Assembly (NCBI GenBank): GCA_020853815.1
Contig: JADYYE010000088.1
Span: 62,001 to 126,000, forward strand
Length of the DNA: 64,000 nucleotides
DNA from: Phycisphaerales bacterium
Lineage (GTDB): Bacteria; Planctomycetota; Phycisphaerae; Phycisphaerales; UBA1924
Direction of reading: 5' to 3'
Shown here piece by piece: positions 17,133-26,068 of the stretch (position 1 is the first letter of the stretch; each line of letters begins with the position of its first letter). The position numbers were made by a program, and so were the translations under genes. The notes under the pieces are model-generated. The model worked only from the letters and a program-made list of their open reading frames with translations, was not told where the DNA came from and ran no database searches.

Positions 17133-17780
17133 TCAGCCGCCGAAGGCTTTCTTGTAGTCTTCGAGGAACTTGGCGATGCCGATGTCGGTGAGCGGGTGCT
17201 TCATGGAGTCCATGATGACCTTGAAGGGGACGGTGGCGACATCGGCGCCGGCCATGGCGCAGCGGAGCATGTGCTCGGTGTGACGGATGGAGGCGGCGAG
17301 GACCTTGGTGCGCAGGCCGTAGTTGTCGTAGATGGTGCGAATCTGGTGGATGACGTCCATGCCCTCTTGGCCGATGTCGTCGAGGCGGCCGATGAAGGGG
17401 CTGACGAGGTAGGCGCCGGCCTTGGCGACCATGAGAGCTTGGAGGGCCTGGAAGCAGAGGGTCATGTTGGTCTTGATGCCGAGGTCGGAGAGGTGCTTGC
17501 AGGCTTTCAGGCCGTCCATCGTGCTGGGGAGCTTGACGACGATGTTGGGCGCGATCTTGGCGCGTTCCTGGCCTTCTTTCATCATGCCGGCGAAGTCGGT
17601 GGCGATGACTTCGGCGGAGACGGGCCCCTTAACGACCTTGCAGATTTCGGCGAGGCGCTGGCCGTAGTCGACCTTTTCCTTGGCGATCAGGGTTGGGTTG
17701 GTGGTCACGCCGTCGAGGACGCCGAGGTCGGCGGCCTGCTTGATCTCTTCGATGTTGGCGGTGTCGATGTACAGCTCCAT
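17133..17780 (-). CDS. Transaldolase / fructose-6-phosphate aldolase-like (small TalC/MipB type)
   Basis: 215 aa from the ATG at 17780, with GGAG 9 nt upstream. The short (about 215 aa) transaldolase family forms a TIM barrel. Visible motifs are YIDTANIEEIKQ, DGVTTNPTLIAKE and NIVVKLPST with the Schiff-base lysine K83. Others are LCFQALQALMVAKAGAYLVSPFIGRLDD and KVLAASIRHTEH, and the sequence runs to the C-terminal LEDYKKAF. It would act in sugar-phosphate interconversion in the cytoplasm. Members are either true transaldolases or F6P aldolases; sequence by eye cannot decide. It is convergent with the peptidase gene. Confidence 0.9.
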   Translation of the reverse strand: MELYIDTANIEEIKQAADLGVLDGVTTNPTLIAKEKVDYGQRLAEICKVVKGPVSAEVIATDFAGMMKEGQERAKIAPNIVVKLPSTMDGLKACKHLSDLGIKTNMTLCFQALQALMVAKAGAYLVSPFIGRLDDIGQEGMDVIHQIRTIYDNYGLRTKVLAASIRHTEHMLRCAMAGADVATVPFKVIMDSMKHPLTDIGIAKFLEDYKKAFGG

Positions 17781-17848
17781 GGCGTGATCTCCGGGTGGTT
17801 TGGTGGGGCGGAGCGCGGGAACGGCGTGGCGCTGGTGGGCAGCATAGC

Positions 17849-19318
17849 TCAGGAATCCAGGAGCTTCTTCAACTCGCGGCGCATGATCTTGCCGGTGGGA
17901 TTGCGGGGGAGCTGCGGCAGGAGCCTGATCTCGTCGGGGACCTTGTATCCGGCAAGCTTCTGGCGGCACCAGCGGATGATCTCCTTTTCGTCGAAGGCGG
18001 CGTCTTCCTTGATCTCAACGAAGGCGATCGGGAGCTCGCCACGCATGGGGTCGTGGCGGCCGATGACGCCGGAGGCCATGACGGATGGGTGCTGGTTCAG
18101 GATCTCTTCGATCTCACGCGGGAAGACGTTTTCGCCGCCGATGATGAGCATTTCCTTGAGGCGGCCGGTGATGAAGAGATGGCCGTCGGAGTCGAAGCGT
18201 CCGATGTCGCCGGTGCGGAAGAAGCCATGTTCGTCGAAGGCGGCGGCGGTCTGGTCGGGGAGGTGGTAGTAGCCGCGCATGACGTTGGGGCCCTTGATGA
18301 GAATCTCGCCTTCTTCATCGGGGCCGAGCGGCTGGCGGGTGTTGATATCGACGACGCGTTCGATGACGCCGGGAAGGGGCGGGCCGACGGAGTGGCGGCG
18401 CCAGCCGTCGGGGCGGCACCAGTTGGTAGCGGGCGCGGTTTCGGTCAGGCCGTAGCCTTCGGCGAGGCGGACTTTGAAGCGTTCGTTGAAGCGTTCAAAC
18501 GTGCTGTCGGGGAGGGGCTCGCCGCCGGAGATCGCGTATTTGAGGGAGGCGAAGTCCTCGGGTTGGGCGTCCTTGACGGAGAGGAGCGCGGTGTACATGG
18601 AAGGGATGGCGACGAGGATGGAGGGGCGATGCTCGCGGCAGAGCTTGACGATGCGCTGGGGGACGAAGCGCGGGGCGTAGACGACCTTGATGCCGAGCGT
18701 GAGGGGGAGGAGCGTGAGCACGGTCATTCCGAAGCTGTGGAACTGCGGGAGGACGCCCATCATGACGTCGCGGCGGGTGAAGTGGACCCACTCGTCGACC
18801 TGTTGAATGTTGGCGGCGAGGTTGGCGTGGGTGAGCATCACGCCCTTGGGTTTGCCGCTGGTGCCCGAGGTGTAGAGGAGGACGGCGAGGTCTTCGTCGT
18901 CGGCGAGCGCGGGGCGGATGAAGTCGGGGATGCCGGCGAGGTTGAGCTTTTCGAGGAGGACGAGGCTTTTGACCCTGGGGGTGAAGCCGGTGAACTCGAG
19001 CATGGGGCCGGCGGTGACGACGGTGTCGGTGCCGCAGTCGTCGATGACGTACTGGAGTTCTTCTTGCTTGAGGAGGTAGTTGAGGGGGACGACGGTTTTT
19101 CCGAGAAACCAACCGGCGAGGGCGACGATGGGAAAGCCGCCGCCGGTGGGGAGCATGACGCCGAGGGTGGGCGATTGGCACTTTGACTGGAGTGCCGCGG
19201 CGAGGTTCATGGCGGCGACGAGGATGTCGAGACCGCGATAGCTGCGCCGGTCGTCGATGACGGCGACCGAGAGCGGCGAAGCGAGAAGGCGTCGGATGAT
19301 GGGCCAGTGAACGCTCAC
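17849..19318 (-). CDS. AMP-dependent acyl-CoA synthetase/ligase
   Basis: 489 aa from a GTG at 19318, chosen because GGAG lies 7 nt upstream and the conserved domain begins soon after; there is no ATG in a sensible place. ANL-superfamily signatures are LLYTSGTSGKPKGVMLTHANL (P-loop, about residues 150-170), AEGYGLTETAP, GEILIKGPNVMRGYY, FFRTGDIGRFDSDGHLFITGRLKEMLIIGGENVFP and the C-terminal catalytic lysine in NPTGKIMRREL. It activates a carboxylic acid, probably a fatty acid, to acyl-AMP and then acyl-CoA. It is 68 nt upstream of the transaldolase-like gene and may share its transcript. Confidence 0.9.
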   Translation of the reverse strand: MSVHWPIIRRLLASPLSVAVIDDRRSYRGLDILVAAMNLAAALQSKCQSPTLGVMLPTGGGFPIVALAGWFLGKTVVPLNYLLKQEELQYVIDDCGTDTVVTAGPMLEFTGFTPRVKSLVLLEKLNLAGIPDFIRPALADDEDLAVLLYTSGTSGKPKGVMLTHANLAANIQQVDEWVHFTRRDVMMGVLPQFHSFGMTVLTLLPLTLGIKVVYAPRFVPQRIVKLCREHRPSILVAIPSMYTALLSVKDAQPEDFASLKYAISGGEPLPDSTFERFNERFKVRLAEGYGLTETAPATNWCRPDGWRRHSVGPPLPGVIERVVDINTRQPLGPDEEGEILIKGPNVMRGYYHLPDQTAAAFDEHGFFRTGDIGRFDSDGHLFITGRLKEMLIIGGENVFPREIEEILNQHPSVMASGVIGRHDPMRGELPIAFVEIKEDAAFDEKEIIRWCRQKLAGYKVPDEIRLLPQLPRNPTGKIMRRELKKLLDS

Positions 19319-19469
19319 GCGGGTCTCCGGGTTGGCCGCGGCGGGGAAAAGCGGGCCGTCGCGTCGGCTGGGGCGATATGCTACTTGCACTTGGGGTTGC
19401 TCGCCCGAGCGAAGGACGGAATGTCGGGCCAGCCACCGGCCGTGACCCCTTGAAACGAAGGATTCGACC

Positions 19470-20369
19470 GTGACCAAGTCGCGAACAGGTTGGACGTCTG
19501 GAGTCAAGGGAGCTTGCGCCATGATGCGGCGTGGCGTGGGCGTCCGCATGAGCGTGCTGATGCTGGCGGTCGTGACGATCGCTGGCGCGGTGATGCCGGG
19601 GTGCGGTTCGACCGAGAAGCCCAAGGACAACGGCATTCCGGCGATGCCGGACTACATGCAGGCGTATCGCAAGAACGAGTTCCGCAAGGCGCTGGAGCTG
19701 GCGTCGAAGGCGCATCGCGACGAGCCCGAGGGAGTGAAGCGGGAACGGGCGGCGGCGGTCGCGGGCGATTCGGCGCGCTGGCTGGGACGGAACGCGGAGG
19801 CCGAGCGATGGGTCTCGCCGCTGCTCTCGAGCGCGGACGAAACGGTCTCGGGCTGGGCGAACTCGACGCTGGGGATGATCGAGAAGGAGAAGGGGATGTA
19901 CCGCCAGTCGGCGGACCACCTGCTGGCGGCGGCGGGAAAGCTGAGGGGGAGCGAGTCGGCGTCGTCGTGGATGTACGCGGGCGATTCGCTGTCGGCGCTT
20001 GGGCGGAAGGACGAGGCCAAGCAGGCGTATCTGTCGGGGCTGGCGGCGGTGCCGGCGAGCAACCCGCAGCTCAAGGGGATGCTGGATCAGCGGCTCGGGC
20101 AGGAAGCGCCGACGAAGGACGGCGGCGGGCGGTACACGATCCAGGTCGGGGCGTATTCGAGCCGCGACCGCGCGCAAACGGCGGCGGATCGGCTGCGCGG
20201 CAACATCGCGGGAACGAGCCTCGGGTCGCCGCGGATCGTGCAGGTGTCGAGCAAGGGGAAGATCCTGTACACGGTTCGCGTGGGTATGTTCCAGACGCGC
20301 GAGCAGGCGACGCGCGAGGCCAAGCGGCTCGGAACAGATGCGACGGCGACGCTGCGGACGGGGGAATAG
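19470..20369 (+). CDS. SPOR-domain lipoprotein with TPR-like region
   Basis: 299 aa from a GTG at 19470, preceded by AAGGA at 7 nt. After a hydrophobic segment (SVLMLAVVTIAGAVMPGCGS) the Cys in PGC is a likely lipid anchor. Residues about 55-210 are helical TPR-like repeats (FRKALELASKAH, DEAKQAYLSGLAAVP). Residues about 225-295 form a SPOR domain (RYTIQVGAYSSRDRAQTAADRL, LYTVRVGMFQTREQATREAKRL), which binds denuded peptidoglycan at division sites. It probably acts at the cell wall; the exact role is unknown. It is divergent from the acyl-CoA ligase. Confidence 0.82.
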   Translation: MTKSRTGWTSGVKGACAMMRRGVGVRMSVLMLAVVTIAGAVMPGCGSTEKPKDNGIPAMPDYMQAYRKNEFRKALELASKAHRDEPEGVKRERAAAVAGDSARWLGRNAEAERWVSPLLSSADETVSGWANSTLGMIEKEKGMYRQSADHLLAAAGKLRGSESASSWMYAGDSLSALGRKDEAKQAYLSGLAAVPASNPQLKGMLDQRLGQEAPTKDGGGRYTIQVGAYSSRDRAQTAADRLRGNIAGTSLGSPRIVQVSSKGKILYTVRVGMFQTREQATREAKRLGTDATATLRTGE

Positions 20370-20574
20370 GCGATTGGCCGCACGGTTGGAGTGCCAAACG
20401 GCCATCGAGTCGCGAAGAGCACCAACCATGAAAAGGCGGCTGGGCGGCCCGGTGGCACGCTGGGTGGGCTGATTTTCGCTCGAATTCATGGTGGAACCCG
20501 AGGGGCGTCCGGGCGTCTAACCGAACATGACCCGGATGGGTGGCGGCCAGTGGGATGGGCAGAGAGGAATTACG

Positions 20575-21570
20575 ATGCGACTCGTTTCATGTCTGGCGGC
20601 CTGCGTGATGACCGCGATGGCGTTGCCGGCCTCGGCGCAGGAGGCGAAAGAGCCGATCGAGACGATCGGGCCCGACACGACGTTTACGCCGGAGGTCGAC
20701 GCAGCGCAGCGTGAGTATGCCGCGGCGAAGAAGAAGATCCGCGTGATGGAGCAGGAGCTTCGCAAGCTTCGACGGGCGCACTTTGGGACGATCAAGCGGG
20801 TGGACATCCGTCAGGAGGGGCTTGCGAAGCTGAGGACGTATACAGAGCCGTCGATCTTCGCGTCGTTGATCGAGATCTTTCGGAACGATTCGGAGGACGT
20901 TCGGACGGCGGTGCTGGACGTTTTCAGCGACGCAAGGAGCGATTCGGGTGATGCGGCGCTGGCGTGGGTCTCGATGACGGATCGTGACGCGGGGATTCGG
21001 GCCGCGGCGCTGGATCGGTTGCAGCGGAGGCTCGCGGAGGTTGGTGGGGTCTCGGATCGGATCAACCTTGTAGTGCTCAGGGGGCTGCGGAGTGGGGACG
21101 AGAAGCAGATGGCGGCGGCGGCGGAATTGGCGGGAAATCTCGGACTGTATGAGGTAATCCCGTGGCTGATTTCGGCGCAAGTCGGTCAGTCGCCCGGGCG
21201 CGGCGGTGGCGGGAGCAGCTCGAATCAGGGAGACCTTGCGTACATCCTAGTAGGCCAGCAGATCGCGTTCGTATCAGGCCTCACCCCCGTCGTAAGCGAT
21301 AGCGCGGTCGCATTTGATCCCCAGGTCAGCGTGGCGTATGACGGAACCCTGCTGCGGGTGCATGACGCCGCCGTGACGACCTATCGCACGGAGGTTCACA
21401 ACGCGCTGGTAGGGTTGTCGTCGCGTTATATGGGACGACCGACGGTCGGCATGGGCTGGGACCAGGACAAGTGGTGGAAGTGGTATCAGGATGAGTTCCT
21501 GCCGTTGAAAAAGGCGCGGGCAGCGGAAAAGACGGCGGCGGCGAACGCTCTGTCGCCGGAGAAGAAGTAG
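20575..21570 (+). CDS. Secreted HEAT-repeat-like protein
   Basis: 331 aa from the ATG at 20575, with AGAGGAATT just upstream. A signal peptide covers residues 1-22 (MRLVSCLAACVMTAMALPAS, cut after SAQ-like sequence). Residues about 45-75 are coiled coil, then HEAT-like helical repeats to about 200 (TYTEPSIFASLIEIFRNDS, VRTAVLDVFSDARSD, LVVLRGLRSGDEKQMAAAAELAG). A Gly/Ser linker and a region containing VGMGWDQDKWWKWYQDEFLP follow. Similar proteins are widespread in planctomycetes without known function. It probably serves as a periplasmic binding scaffold. Confidence 0.7.
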   Translation: MRLVSCLAACVMTAMALPASAQEAKEPIETIGPDTTFTPEVDAAQREYAAAKKKIRVMEQELRKLRRAHFGTIKRVDIRQEGLAKLRTYTEPSIFASLIEIFRNDSEDVRTAVLDVFSDARSDSGDAALAWVSMTDRDAGIRAAALDRLQRRLAEVGGVSDRINLVVLRGLRSGDEKQMAAAAELAGNLGLYEVIPWLISAQVGQSPGRGGGGSSSNQGDLAYILVGQQIAFVSGLTPVVSDSAVAFDPQVSVAYDGTLLRVHDAAVTTYRTEVHNALVGLSSRYMGRPTVGMGWDQDKWWKWYQDEFLPLKKARAAEKTAAANALSPEKK

Positions 21571-21913
21571 CGGTCCGCACGGGTGCCGCGCTGCGATCAA
21601 TCGGGCCGACGACCTGGGATAGAGTCGCGTCGATTGCCTGCGCCCCTTGGTGATCGGCGTCGGGGGCGGGCGTGTGCCGAATCCGGGCACGGCATTGCCG
21701 GGCGTGGGCTGGGCTTGCAGGAAGGCTCGGGATCGGATTCGCATTGCAATGCCGCTGCCGCTTTTTCGGTCTCGCACATGGCGGCACCGGGCGAGCACGG
21801 CGATGGCCCGGCAACCGGCTCGCGCATACTGAGCAGGCGGAATTCGTGAAACCATGGGGAAGCACGCGCCCTCCAAGGTAGTGCGATGTGATTTCGCGAT
21901 GGAAAGGTCGAGC
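21571..21913 (+). other. 343-nt intergenic region, no gene seen
   Basis: No protein-like reading frame and no structured RNA were recognised. A CATACT hexamer near 21824 could be a -10 element for the following lipoprotein gene, 85 nt upstream of its ATG. No terminator hairpin with a U-run is apparent after the HEAT gene. Confidence 0.4.
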
Positions 21914-23434
21914 ATGAAGCGCGCACTCGATGGGACTGGGATGTTGCTGGCGGTGACGGGTCTTGCGGCTTCCGTTGCGCTCGCGTCCTGCGGGCAGAAC
22001 AAGCGGGACGCGGCGATGCAGGAGCCGGGCGTGACAGAGGCCGCCCGGCCGGGCACGCTCGCGCATGACCGGGGCATGTGGCAGCAACTGCTCTCGGACC
22101 ACACCAAGATTCGTCGTATCGTGAAGTTTACGGAGACGGGCGTCGAGGCGACGACGGAGTCGGACGATCCCGAGGTGGCGGCCCGAATCATCGAACACGC
22201 GAAGGCGATGCAGGAACGCGTGAACGCCGGGGCGCGGGTGCGTGTATGGGACCCGGTGTTTGCCGAATTGTTCAAGCGGCATGAGTCCGTGGCCCTCGAA
22301 GTGACGCCAACCGACAAGGGCGTGATGATCGTCGAGAAGAGCGACGATCCCGAGACGCTGGCGTTGCTGCGGTCGCACGCGCTGGGCGTGAATGACTTTG
22401 TTCGAAGCGGGCATGCGGCGGGGCGGCGCGAAACGCCGCGGTTGAAGGTCGGCGCCCCTGTGCCGGTGTCGGAAGTGGCGATCGGGGGCGTGCCGCATCG
22501 ATTCTTGATGACGCAGCCGGACGGCGGGCAGGTGACGATGCTGAAGGCTGCGGGCGTGTCATCGCTCGTGACTTTCCGCAAGCCCGCGGAGCACGCGGAC
22601 TATGACGAGGCGGGCGCGGCCGCGGGGGCGGGGATCGAGTATTGCAACCTGCCCTATGCCGGGCCGCAGGAGTTGAATGATGAACTGCTCGACCAGGCGC
22701 GTGCGGCGATCGGCGATGCGGAACGGAATGGCCGGAGCGCGGCGTTGCACTGCCGCACCGGCAATCGCGTCGGCCCGGGCTGGGCGTCGTACCGCGTGCT
22801 CGATCAGGGCGTGCCGCTGGCGCAGGCGCTGGCCGAGGCCCGCACGATCGGCACGCACGATCCGCTGATGGAGAGCAAAACGCGCGACTACATCCGGCGG
22901 AGGGCGGGCGGCGGCGAATGGGCGATGCAGTCGCCCGAGTCAATGAGCGAAGCGCAGAAAGCAATGTATGCGCGGGGCGTGGAGGCGCGGGACGCGATGT
23001 TCCAGCGGTTGTTCGCGGCGCTTGGCGAAGCGATGGCCAAGCCCGCGCCGGAGGGCGGGCCGGCGGGCGCGATCGGCGTGTGCAAGGAGCAGGCGCCGAA
23101 GATCGCGCAGCGCATCGCGAAGGAAAAGGGCGTGATGATCGGGCGGACCAGCATGAAGCTACGGAACCCGATGAACGCGGCCCCGACGTGGGCGGCGGGC
23201 GTGCTCGCCTCAACGCCGACCGAGGCGCGCGTGCTGACGAACGCGGACGGCTCGATGGGCGTGGTGCTTCCGATCAAGCTCTCGGGCGCGTGCCTTGCGT
23301 GCCACGGCGACCCGGCGTCGATGGACCCGGCGGTGACCGCGGCGCTGCACGAGAAGTACCCGAAGGATCAGGCGACGGGGTTCAAGGAAGGCGACCTGCG
23401 CGGGTGGTTCTGGGTGGAAGTTCCGGGCAAGTAG
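21914..23434 (+). CDS. Lipoprotein: duplicated domain + Cys-phosphatase-like domain + c-type heme domain
   Basis: 506 aa from the ATG at 21914 (GGAAAGG upstream). LASC is a lipobox with Cys26. Residues about 45-165 are an internal duplication of about 50 aa with shared pattern GVxxxxxSDDPExxxxxxxHA. Residues about 180-330 match the DUF442/beta-lactamase-hydrolase-like phosphatase fold, with the P-loop LHCRTGNR around Cys280. Residues about 345-506 resemble the DUF3365/Tll0287-like heme domain. There CLACHGDP at Cys460-x-x-Cys463-His464 would bind one c-type heme, and GWFWVEVP ends the protein. The whole should sit in the periplasm on the membrane. A redox- or heme-gated phosphatase or sulfur-handling role is speculation. 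Thioredoxin follows 80 nt later. Confidence 0.75.
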   Translation: MKRALDGTGMLLAVTGLAASVALASCGQNKRDAAMQEPGVTEAARPGTLAHDRGMWQQLLSDHTKIRRIVKFTETGVEATTESDDPEVAARIIEHAKAMQERVNAGARVRVWDPVFAELFKRHESVALEVTPTDKGVMIVEKSDDPETLALLRSHALGVNDFVRSGHAAGRRETPRLKVGAPVPVSEVAIGGVPHRFLMTQPDGGQVTMLKAAGVSSLVTFRKPAEHADYDEAGAAAGAGIEYCNLPYAGPQELNDELLDQARAAIGDAERNGRSAALHCRTGNRVGPGWASYRVLDQGVPLAQALAEARTIGTHDPLMESKTRDYIRRRAGGGEWAMQSPESMSEAQKAMYARGVEARDAMFQRLFAALGEAMAKPAPEGGPAGAIGVCKEQAPKIAQRIAKEKGVMIGRTSMKLRNPMNAAPTWAAGVLASTPTEARVLTNADGSMGVVLPIKLSGACLACHGDPASMDPAVTAALHEKYPKDQATGFKEGDLRGWFWVEVPGK

Positions 23435-23514
23435 CGCGGGCCGCGGGAACGAGATGCGGGCGAAGCCCGCCAAGGCGAGATTGAGGCCACAGAGCGCGCG
23501 GCGGAGGCGATTGC

Positions 23515-23856
23515 ATGTCCGGGGGCTCATCAAACATCCTGAATCCGTCGGACTCGTCGTTCGAGGCGCAGGTCCTGGAGAGCGACGTGCCGACTCTGGT
23601 CGATTTCTGGGCGCCGTGGTGTCCGCCCTGCCGGATGCTGAAGCCCGAACTGGAACGGCTGGCGCCGGAACTCGCGGGGCGGGCCAACATCGCGTTCGTC
23701 AACGTTGACGAGCATCCGGCGATTGCACAGGCGTTTGGCGTGAGCAGCGTGCCGGCGATCTTTGTGGTGAAGAACCGCAAGGTGGTGGATGGTTGGGTTG
23801 GGTACTCGCCGCGAACGGCCGTGCTGGCGAGGCTGGAGCCGCACCTCGGTGAGTGA
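23515..23856 (+). CDS. trxA: Thioredoxin
   Basis: 113 aa from the ATG at 23515, with GGAGG 7 nt upstream. It is a single thioredoxin domain: VDFWAPWCPPCRMLKPELERL with active-site Cys36 and Cys39, then VNVDEHPAIAQAFGVSSVPAIFVVKNRKVV with the cis-Pro. The active site is WCPPC rather than WCGPC, a variant also seen in thioredoxin-2-like proteins and some reductants of the envelope. There is no signal peptide, so it is cytoplasmic. Its gene follows the heme/phosphatase lipoprotein gene in the same direction, but the two products would be in different compartments. Confidence 0.93.
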   Translation: MSGGSSNILNPSDSSFEAQVLESDVPTLVDFWAPWCPPCRMLKPELERLAPELAGRANIAFVNVDEHPAIAQAFGVSSVPAIFVVKNRKVVDGWVGYSPRTAVLARLEPHLGE

Positions 23857-23953
23857 ATCCTGGCGCGGCTTTGCGCGGGGTGGAGCGTTGGGAGCGGCTC
23901 CGGGCAATGGGTCATGGGGAATAGGGAGGCGCGTCGCTCGAACTGGACCCGCC

Positions 23954-24874
23954 CTAGCGATTCTTCGGGGCGGACGGACGCGAAGCGCGACTGGCACGAG
24001 GCTTCGTCCGTGATGATGGCGGCCTCGCTTCGACGCCTCTTTCAATCGCTCGCTTGATCGCGGCGCGGAGCGATTCGGGAAGTTCGCCCTTCCCGAGTTC
24101 GGAGCAGGCGTCCTGGACGAGGTCGAGTTCACGGAAGACGGCGCGGCAGCGAGCGCAGACCTCGGCCTTGGGCACTCGGAAGCCGGCGGTCGTTCCGCCG
24201 CGGTCCATCGCGTCCATCTTTGCTTTGAGAAGATCGAGGCAGACCTGCTTCTCATAGACAGGCACGGCGGCGGGCACATGCGACGCCTTGGCGGCCATGA
24301 TCTTGCGGAGGGCGAGGCGAGCGCGGTGCAGACGCGTCTTCACCGTGTTCTGGACAAGGCCCAGCGCCTCGGCGGTGTCCTCGATCGACATCTCGAGCAC
24401 GTCCTTGAGCACCAGCGGCAGGCGCAGATGCTCCGGGAGGCGCACGATCGCGCCCTGCACCGAGGCGATCGCCTCGTTCCGTTCGGCGATATCCTGCTCA
24501 CCTTCGGGCGCCGCGGCGACTTCCATCACGGTGGTCTCGGCCCAGGGCAGAAGCTGCGACATGGCGGGGACGCGACGATTCACGCCGCCCTTGCGACGCG
24601 AGCGATCTCGGCACGAACGGGCGGCGATGGCGTAGAGCCATGTGCCGGGGTCGGCGTCGCCGCGGAAGAGGTGCCATTTCCGGAAGGCCTGCATGAATAC
24701 ATTCTGCACCATGTCGTCGGCGTCGGCGGCGTTTCCGCAGAGGCGCATGGCCAGCGCACGGATCCTGGGCCCGTGCTTCTCGAGGAGCACGGGGATCGCG
24801 CGGGCGGGGTCAGAGCCGGGGCTGACGGCGGCGGGTGGCATCGAGCGATGATATCGCGGCGGCGACGGAGACAT
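23954..24874 (-). CDS. ECF sigma factor with C-terminal Cys-containing extension
   Basis: 306 aa if started at the ATG at 24874; an ATG at 24841 is also possible, and neither has a strong ribosome-binding site. Region 2 is at residues about 30-95 (LLEKHGPRIRALAMRLCGNAADADDMVQNVFMQAFRKW, WLYAIAARSCRDRSRRK). Region 4 is at about 140-195 (LPEHLRLPLVLKDVLEMSIEDTAEALGLVQNTVKTRLHRARLALR). The last 100 residues add a domain with VCARCRAVFRELDLVQDACSEL and a basic Ser/Arg/Pro tail, reminiscent of a fused anti-sigma-like zinc site. It starts 27 nt after the homocitrate synthase gene and is co-directional with the lys operon. Confidence 0.85.
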   Translation of the reverse strand: MSPSPPRYHRSMPPAAVSPGSDPARAIPVLLEKHGPRIRALAMRLCGNAADADDMVQNVFMQAFRKWHLFRGDADPGTWLYAIAARSCRDRSRRKGGVNRRVPAMSQLLPWAETTVMEVAAAPEGEQDIAERNEAIASVQGAIVRLPEHLRLPLVLKDVLEMSIEDTAEALGLVQNTVKTRLHRARLALRKIMAAKASHVPAAVPVYEKQVCLDLLKAKMDAMDRGGTTAGFRVPKAEVCARCRAVFRELDLVQDACSELGKGELPESLRAAIKRAIERGVEARPPSSRTKPRASRASRPSAPKNR

Positions 24875-24901
24875 GTAGCGGCGCAGGCGGAGCGTCGCGA
24901 T

Positions 24902-26041
24902 TCAGGTCGCGGCCTGCGGCACGGCGGCCTCGCGGAGCAGATGATCGACATGGTCGAGGGTCATTGCCTGGCAATCGGCGAGGGCCTTGATCTTTCGGGT
25001 CAGCTCTCGCACCTGCGCGTCATCGAGCGAGAGTCCCAGCTGCTCGGCGCGGCTCTTGACCGCATTCCATCCGGTCAATCGGTGCGCGATGTGGACGTAG
25101 CGCGTCAGGCCGAAATCCTCGGGGCGGAGCGCCTCGTATGTGGTCGGGTCATTGAGCACGGCCTTGGCGTGGATGCCGGCCTTGTGGGTGAAGGCGCTGA
25201 AGCCGGTGATGTAGTTGTTGAAGGGCACGTCGACATCGACCCACTCCGCGACAGTCTGGTCGATGGTGCGGAGGAGGGGCAGGTTGTACTTCCGCACGGA
25301 CTCTGGGTTGGTAACGTACATCCGAGCGATGAGCCCGCCGAGCGACGTGATGCCGTTGCGCTCGCCGATGCCGAGTACGCTGGTATCGATGTGCGTGGCG
25401 CCGCCTTCGAGAGCGGCGAAGGCGTTGGCAATAGCGCAGCCGGAGTCGTTGTGGCCGTGGAACTCGATGTCGGCCTTGACGCGGGCGCGGAGCTGCGACA
25501 CGAGGTCGTAGATCTGTCGCGGCGAACCAATCCCGACGGTATCGGCGACGCCGACACGATCCACGCCCATCGCGTCCACGGCTTCGTACACTCGGAAGAG
25601 GTCCTCCCACGAGCTGCGCAGGCTGTCCTCGGTGCTGAATCGCACCTCGACGCCCGATTCGCGGAGGAACGGGATGACCTCGCTGGCGATGCCGATGATC
25701 TGGTCGATGGTTCGCCCGTGACTGAAGCGGCGGAGCTGTGACGAGGTGCCGATGACGACGTCAACGCCGTCGACGCCGGTCTCGACCGCGACGCGCGCAT
25801 CGTCGATGTGGCAACGGGTGTGCGTGAGAATCCTGGCCTTCAGTCCCAGCCTGGCGATGGCGGCGCAATCGTCGCGGCTGCGCGGCGAGGCCATGGGCGA
25901 GGTGAGTTCGAGGTATTCCACGCCGAAGTCATCGAGCATTCGCGCGAGCTGGCTCTTCTGCTCGGTCGTGAAGAACGCGTTGACGAACTGTTCGCCTTCG
26001 CGGAGCGTGGACTCGATAATCGAGAATCGATCGACGGGCAT
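24902..26041 (-). CDS. lysS: Homocitrate synthase of the alpha-aminoadipate lysine pathway
   Basis: 379 aa from the ATG at 26041, with AAGGAG 6 nt upstream. It condenses acetyl-CoA with 2-oxoglutarate to homocitrate, the first step of the AAA lysine route. The TIM-barrel metal and substrate motifs are [31 protein letters not shown] and [23 protein letters not shown]. The C-terminal [24 protein letters not shown] strongly resembles fungal and Thermus homocitrate synthases rather than isopropylmalate synthase, and there is no LeuA allosteric domain. It is the last lys gene in a LysW-type operon, which supports the assignment. Symbols vary (lysS, hcs, nifV-like). Confidence 0.9.
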   Translation of the reverse strand: MPVDRFSIIESTLREGEQFVNAFFTTEQKSQLARMLDDFGVEYLELTSPMASPRSRDDCAAIARLGLKARILTHTRCHIDDARVAVETGVDGVDVVIGTSSQLRRFSHGRTIDQIIGIASEVIPFLRESGVEVRFSTEDSLRSSWEDLFRVYEAVDAMGVDRVGVADTVGIGSPRQIYDLVSQLRARVKADIEFHGHNDSGCAIANAFAALEGGATHIDTSVLGIGERNGITSLGGLIARMYVTNPESVRKYNLPLLRTIDQTVAEWVDVDVPFNNYITGFSAFTHKAGIHAKAVLNDPTTYEALRPEDFGLTRYVHIAHRLTGWNAVKSRAEQLGLSLDDAQVRELTRKIKALADCQAMTLDHVDHLLREAAVPQAAT

Positions 26042-26068
26042 GGAGGGCTCCTTGGGTGCTTCGGTGGG

